Source: an uncultured Bacteroidales bacterium
GTDB taxonomy: Bacteria > Bacteroidota > Bacteroidia > Bacteroidales > Paludibacteraceae
Reading direction: 5' to 3'
DNA length: 64,000 bases
Assembly: GCA_900318245.1 (NCBI GenBank)
Contig: ONJT01000003.1
Location: 1-64,000, forward strand
Shown in pieces: positions 59,798-64,000 of this stretch. How positions within the stretch are numbered: position 1 is the stretch's first letter; each line of letters starts with the position of its first letter. The notes below the pieces were generated by a model, which was not told the origin of the DNA, ran no database searches, and was given only the letters and a program-made list of their open reading frames with translations. Made by a program: the position numbers and the translations under genes.

Positions 59798-62700
59798 GGG
59801 GCGTGGGGAAACCTACAGAGTAAGGACGTAAGACATGACCGTCGGTTGACCGTCGGCTCACCGTCGGGATTGGACGCAAAATGGAAGCAAAATCCATTCA
59901 TGCGTTTTGCAGTAGTGTTAACCTTAATCTTCACCATCGGCATCGGAAATGTGTGGGGAGCAGCGGATTACATTATTCCAAAATTATATTTGTCCTCAAA
60001 AAACACAGTATCTGGTGGTACGGGATGGAATTTTACAAGTGCGGCGGCAAATAATGCCAAGACTGATTATTGGAAAATGGTCAGTAGTAGTTCTGTAGTC
60101 ACATCTCCGGCTTTTGATATTTCTGGTTACACTAGTGTTACCATATCAATCAAATGGGGAAGTTATAACACATTTAATGCAACAAAATGTAATGCAACAG
60201 TTAAAATTTCAACCGCAGCGGGTACGTGGACTACCTTAGGGACAACCGGCTTAACGGGTGCTAATACGAGCGGCAAAGTATGTACTTTCGAAAATGTAGA
60301 AGAGTCATCCTCCTATTCAAGTGCTCAAATCCAGATTTCCACTCCAAGTGCAGGTGATGATGTCGGAGGTCGGTTGTATTATGTAGAAATCAAAGGAGAA
60401 GCCGCCGGTTCTTGTGATGCTTCGCCTACGGTTGGTAATGCTGCCTACAATGGCGCACTTGTATATTCCACGACGCCTATGACAGTTCCTATTACTTGTC
60501 CATCCATAGGTGCCGGATCAAGTTGCGAAATTAAAGATTACGGTTTTGTGTGGAAAGCAGGTGGTAATCCTACTATCTCGAACAACAAGACACAAATAGG
60601 TACAGATAACCACTCAACAGCATTTAACGGCAATATTTCCGGTACGTTTGCCGCAGGAACGACTTATTATGTCAAAGCATATGCGATAAACAACGGAGAC
60701 AACACCATACTAAGTTCAAGTGCCTATAGTTTTACACCTCGCAGCATAACTTTTAACTCCAACGGAGGAAGTTCCGTAAGCACCATTTTGGTTATTAGTG
60801 GCAAAGCAGCCAGTCAACCGGCAGATCCGACAAAGGATGGTTACATCTTTGGCGGTTGGTACACAGATTCCGGGCTTGGTACTGCAGTTAATTGGTCTTC
60901 TACTATAACCTCAAACAAAACATATTATGCTAAATGGATAGCTGAACCAACGATTACAATCAGCGAAACTTCGCGTGCTTTCGGTGACCGAAAAGTGAAT
61001 GGTGGACCTTACACAATGACCTTTAATGTCAGCGGTGCTAATTTAACAAATAATATAAGTTTGTCGATAAGTGGTACAAATGCAGGAATGTTTTCTGTAA
61101 CACCAAGTTCGCTTACTCAATCGGCAGGTTCTGTTTCTTCGACCGAGATAACTGTTTCCTACTCGCCGACAAGTGCAGGTTCACATAGTGCCACAATCAA
61201 TATAACCAGTAGCGGTGCAACGAGCAAGACGGTTGCTTTGAGCGGTACCGGTAAATGGGAAGTAACCTGGAGCAATAACGGTGCAACGTCAACCACGTTG
61301 GTGGAGAATAGTACAAAACCGACATTCCCGAGCACGCCGAGCAGTTGCGACGCCACCAGTACAACATTCATTGGTTGGGCGACGGCTGAATGGGATGGCA
61401 AGATTGCGAGCCTCGCGGGCAAAACGGTTCATACCTCCAACAGTACAATGTCCAACATCACTGCCAACGGAACTACATTCTATGCAGTGTTTGCAAAACA
61501 AAGTGGAAGCGGGGATCCGACTTGGGTTCAAACTACAAGTGTAGCAGTGGATGATGTGGTTGTGATAGCTGAGATTGATCATGTTGCAGATGGTAAAACC
61601 GGAAAAGAATTAGCTGGATGGGGAGGTTCAACTTATGGAACAGGAGCTGATTATAAGACCAATCCTGCTGGTACTATAACATGGACTGTTGTGACTGGTT
61701 ATAACAGTACTGGTGTTGCTTTCAAAAATAGTAGTAATAAATATTTGTATTGGAGCAGTAGTAATAGTTTGGATGTCAATAGCACACTTTCCGCAAATAG
61801 TTCTTGGAGTGTATCAACAGAAAGTTCCAGAGCTAAAATTCAAAATAATTCTACAACTACTCGCGTTATATGTTGGAATGAAGCGAATCCCCGATTTGCT
61901 GCATATGATAGCAAGAGCCATGGAGATGCAACGTCTTCAGGTGCGTCTACTAAATTCTACTATCCAGTATTTTATAAGCAGACACCAGGTTATACCTATT
62001 CCGATTATTTGACTACTTGCTGCACCGCACTTGGTTCAATTAATGGGTCGATTACGTTGACCAATGACGGTTGCGGGGCTGGAGAGTTGAAAGCTACGTG
62101 GAAGATGACCGCCACAACGGGTATCGCTTCGCAGACCTTAAAGGTTTATGACGAAAATCTGGATGAGGTAATAGCAAAACGAATTACCGATATTACTGCT
62201 TCAACCTCTAACCAGACAAAGACCATTTCCGGTTTAAATCCCTGTAAAGAATACTATGTTACTATAGAAAATGTTAGTAGCGGTGGCGAGTATTGTGCAC
62301 CTGGTGACCCGTGGGAATCTGATGTTGTAACAACTCTTGGCTATACGTTAAGTGTTACAAAATCTAATTGTTCGATAACTTCGGGTTCAGAACCTGCACG
62401 AATCTGCAATAATGTGTCAGTAACTTATGCGGCAGCGACAGGTTATGCGTTGCCGACTTCCATAACTGTTACTAACGCTGGAGCACAGAATACCGGTTGG
62501 ACATGGAATAGCGGTACAGGCGTATTGACGATTAACAAAGCCAATGTGACCGGTAATGTGGAAGTTACAATTACCCCGACTAGTGTACCACCTGTCATTG
62601 GCACAAATCCGGCAGATGCGAGTTACTATGTAGGAGACGCTCCTACGGCTTTGTCGGTAACCGCTACATTAGCCTCGGGAACGCTGACTTATCTATGGAA

Positions 62701-64000
62701 AGTTAGTACGAATGGTGGTAGTACTTGGAGCGATGCAACGGGAACAAATAATACTTTTTCGTATTCTGGTGCAAGCCTCAGTACAGCTTCTGCCGGAACG
62801 CTGAAATTCAAATGTATTGTTGGAAATAGTGAAGGTGGTTGCTCTGTTGAGTCTGGAGTGGCTACAATCACTGTTTCCAATGCTTCCTACTTCCCGAACG
62901 GAAAGACCATCTTCATCCAAGCGCATAGCACAAGTGCCTGGAGCGATGCTAACTACGATTGTGTAAAAGCATGGTTCCATACAACCGGAGGTAGCGAAAC
63001 AGCTCAAACGACCTACTGGCTGTTTGATGCAACAGGTGGGGATTCCGGAAAGAAACTATTTGCAGCAATTGTTCCTGCTACAGGTGATTTACCCTATTTA
63101 GATATTCAGCGTTTTACTCATGATTGTAGCTTATGGAGAAACAAAAACGGTGGTTGTTCCTATTCCGATGCAAATGGTAGCAATACAATCCGTTCAACCG
63201 GAAATACAGACACCTATGACGCCAAAGATGATTATATTCGTTGGAATGCTATGGGTGTAACAATGAATCTGATGAGTAGTGATGCATGGCTAACTCCTGT
63301 AGCAAGTATGACCGACCAAGGTTCAGGTATCTGGAGTGGTTCGTATGAATATACACCGAGCAACACTTCCACAGAATATGTTATTGCAACAAATTATAAT
63401 GGTAATATAGGAAATACGGGCAGCAACAATAATGCCACATTAAGCGGCATGGTTGTTGGTTCGACCTATGATGTGACGGCTACCTTGGACATCAAGGATC
63501 ACTCGCTTGAGATGAGCAAGACGTTTGTTAAGGGAACGGTTCATTTCAATTTGCAAGGTCATGGTCTTGCTATCTCAGATTTGACGAATGTAACAGCTGG
63601 CAGTAAGATTAGTGCACCGAGTCCGGCTCCGAGTGCTACGGGTTATACCTTCGGAGGATGGTTCACCGATGCCGAATGTACAGACGAATGGACTTTCGCG
63701 AGCGATGAGGTTAACGAGACGATGACGTTGTACGCTAAATGGACGGCAAATGTTTACACGATAACCAAGACACTGACCAACGTTTCCAACACCGGTCTGC
63801 CTGCATCGTTCACGTACACAGGTGCCACCACTACAGCGCTGAACAGTACGTTTACGGTAGATGCGACGAACTTCTTCCTGCCGAGCAGTATTGCTGTGAT
63901 GATGGGCGGTACGCCGCTGACAGCCGGAACGGATTATACCTATAATAATAGTACGGGTGCGTTTACGTTCAGCGCAGTCATCACCGGAAACATCGTGATT
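59762..64000 (+). CDS. Giant surface protein with InlB repeats (cut by window edge)
   Basis: The frame is open from ATG 59762 to the edge, 1413 residues so far. It starts MKNLFTYLKTLW, has an N-terminal extension with an 11-mer-encoded stretch (HDRRLTVGSPSG), then the helix FAVVLTLIFTIGIGNVWGAA. It continues with a beta-sandwich (YTSVTISIKWGSY), Ig-like domains, choice-of-anchor SSGATSKTVALSGTG, and several InlB B-repeats (ITFNSNGGSSVS, YIFGGWYTDSG, YTFGGWFTDAE). It is a divergent partner of the gene at 50790 and must be a large surface protein; the sorting tail is expected beyond the window. Confidence 0.8.
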   Translation, partial: MKNLFTYLKTLWGAWGNLQSKDVRHDRRLTVGSPSGLDAKWKQNPFMRFAVVLTLIFTIGIGNVWGAADYIIPKLYLSSKNTVSGGTGWNFTSAAANNAKTDYWKMVSSSSVVTSPAFDISGYTSVTISIKWGSYNTFNATKCNATVKISTAAGTWTTLGTTGLTGANTSGKVCTFENVEESSSYSSAQIQISTPSAGDDVGGRLYYVEIKGEAAGSCDASPTVGNAAYNGALVYSTTPMTVPITCPSIGAGSSCEIKDYGFVWKAGGNPTISNNKTQIGTDNHSTAFNGNISGTFAAGTTYYVKAYAINNGDNTILSSSAYSFTPRSITFNSNGGSSVSTILVISGKAASQPADPTKDGYIFGGWYTDSGLGTAVNWSSTITSNKTYYAKWIAEPTITISETSRAFGDRKVNGGPYTMTFNVSGANLTNNISLSISGTNAGMFSVTPSSLTQSAGSVSSTEITVSYSPTSAGSHSATINITSSGATSKTVALSGTGKWEVTWSNNGATSTTLVENSTKPTFPSTPSSCDATSTTFIGWATAEWDGKIASLAGKTVHTSNSTMSNITANGTTFYAVFAKQSGSGDPTWVQTTSVAVDDVVVIAEIDHVADGKTGKELAGWGGSTYGTGADYKTNPAGTITWTVVTGYNSTGVAFKNSSNKYLYWSSSNSLDVNSTLSANSSWSVSTESSRAKIQNNSTTTRVICWNEANPRFAAYDSKSHGDATSSGASTKFYYPVFYKQTPGYTYSDYLTTCCTALGSINGSITLTNDGCGAGELKATWKMTATTGIASQTLKVYDENLDEVIAKRITDITASTSNQTKTISGLNPCKEYYVTIENVSSGGEYCAPGDPWESDVVTTLGYTLSVTKSNCSITSGSEPARICNNVSVTYAAATGYALPTSITVTNAGAQNTGWTWNSGTGVLTINKANVTGNVEVTITPTSVPPVIGTNPADASYYVGDAPTALSVTATLASGTLTYLWKVSTNGGSTWSDATGTNNTFSYSGASLSTASAGTLKFKCIVGNSEGGCSVESGVATITVSNASYFPNGKTIFIQAHSTSAWSDANYDCVKAWFHTTGGSETAQTTYWLFDATGGDSGKKLFAAIVPATGDLPYLDIQRFTHDCSLWRNKNGGCSYSDANGSNTIRSTGNTDTYDAKDDYIRWNAMGVTMNLMSSDAWLTPVASMTDQGSGIWSGSYEYTPSNTSTEYVIATNYNGNIGNTGSNNNATLSGMVVGSTYDVTATLDIKDHSLEMSKTFVKGTVHFNLQGHGLAISDLTNVTAGSKISAPSPAPSATGYTFGGWFTDAECTDEWTFASDEVNETMTLYAKWTANVYTITKTLTNVSNTGLPASFTYTGATTTALNSTFTVDATNFFLPSSIAVMMGGTPLTAGTDYTYNNSTGAFTFSAVITGNIVI
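59837..59869. repeat. In-frame 11-bp array GACCGTCGGTT (3 copies)
   Basis: GACCGTCGGTT, GACCGTCGGCT and CACCGTCGGGA lie in the N-terminal extension of the surface-protein gene. The unit matches that at 678-710. Confidence 0.85.

Overview
The window looks like a Bacteroidales chromosome, probably a gut or rumen lineage near Paludibacteraceae or Prevotellaceae. The evidence is: promoters of the Bacteroidetes type (TTG, then TAnnTTTG) with no Shine-Dalgarno pattern; a hybrid two-component system with an AraC output; giant secreted proteins with InlB-type repeats and short C-terminal sorting tails; and EF-P, LpxB, SurE, GlmM and FtsH of Bacteroidetes type. The species cannot be named from the sequence.

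Layout. 1-3 kb: a partial DUF4062 gene, a decayed Hsp20 gene and a secreted protein. 3.2-8.6 kb: an unusual operon, hypB, a 949-residue flavin/Fe-S oxidoreductase, hypA and two membrane proteins, with no hydrogenase in view. 8.7-13.2 kb: a PatB-type aminotransferase and a beta-helix surface protein. 13.4-28.3 kb: mostly housekeeping genes (Nudix hydrolase, AraC regulator, efp, marC, rpiB, radical SAM protein, metallo-hydrolase, tRNA-Ser, RNA methyltransferase, queA, tatD, rsfS, ftsH, M16 protease, lpxB). 28.3-36.3 kb on the minus strand: a membrane protein, surE, glmM, two lipoproteins, a hybrid sensor and rfbA. 36.3-50.8 kb on the minus strand: four secreted or surface proteins, one of 3149 residues.

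50.8-59.8 kb is an AT-richer accessory island. It lies between two divergently transcribed giant surface-protein genes whose leaders and first codons form an inverted repeat. The cargo includes RES-like, AbiGi-like, P-loop, RhuM-PLD, membrane and PIN-like proteins, several behind the same short 5' leader. A serine recombinase sits next to a 255-bp segment bounded by 22-bp inverted repeats that encloses a consensus promoter. This is a strong candidate invertible promoter, and on inversion it would point at the recombinase gene. I consider this island the best candidate for an undescribed system, with the hypAB-oxidoreductase operon second.

Two features run through the whole window. Twelve promoters share exactly the same 31-nt span and an extended -33 box. 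Short tandem arrays with 7-, 8-, 9- or 11-bp periods lie in spacers and also in frame inside conserved genes (queA, lpxB, the aminotransferase, the metallo-hydrolase and the oxidoreductase).
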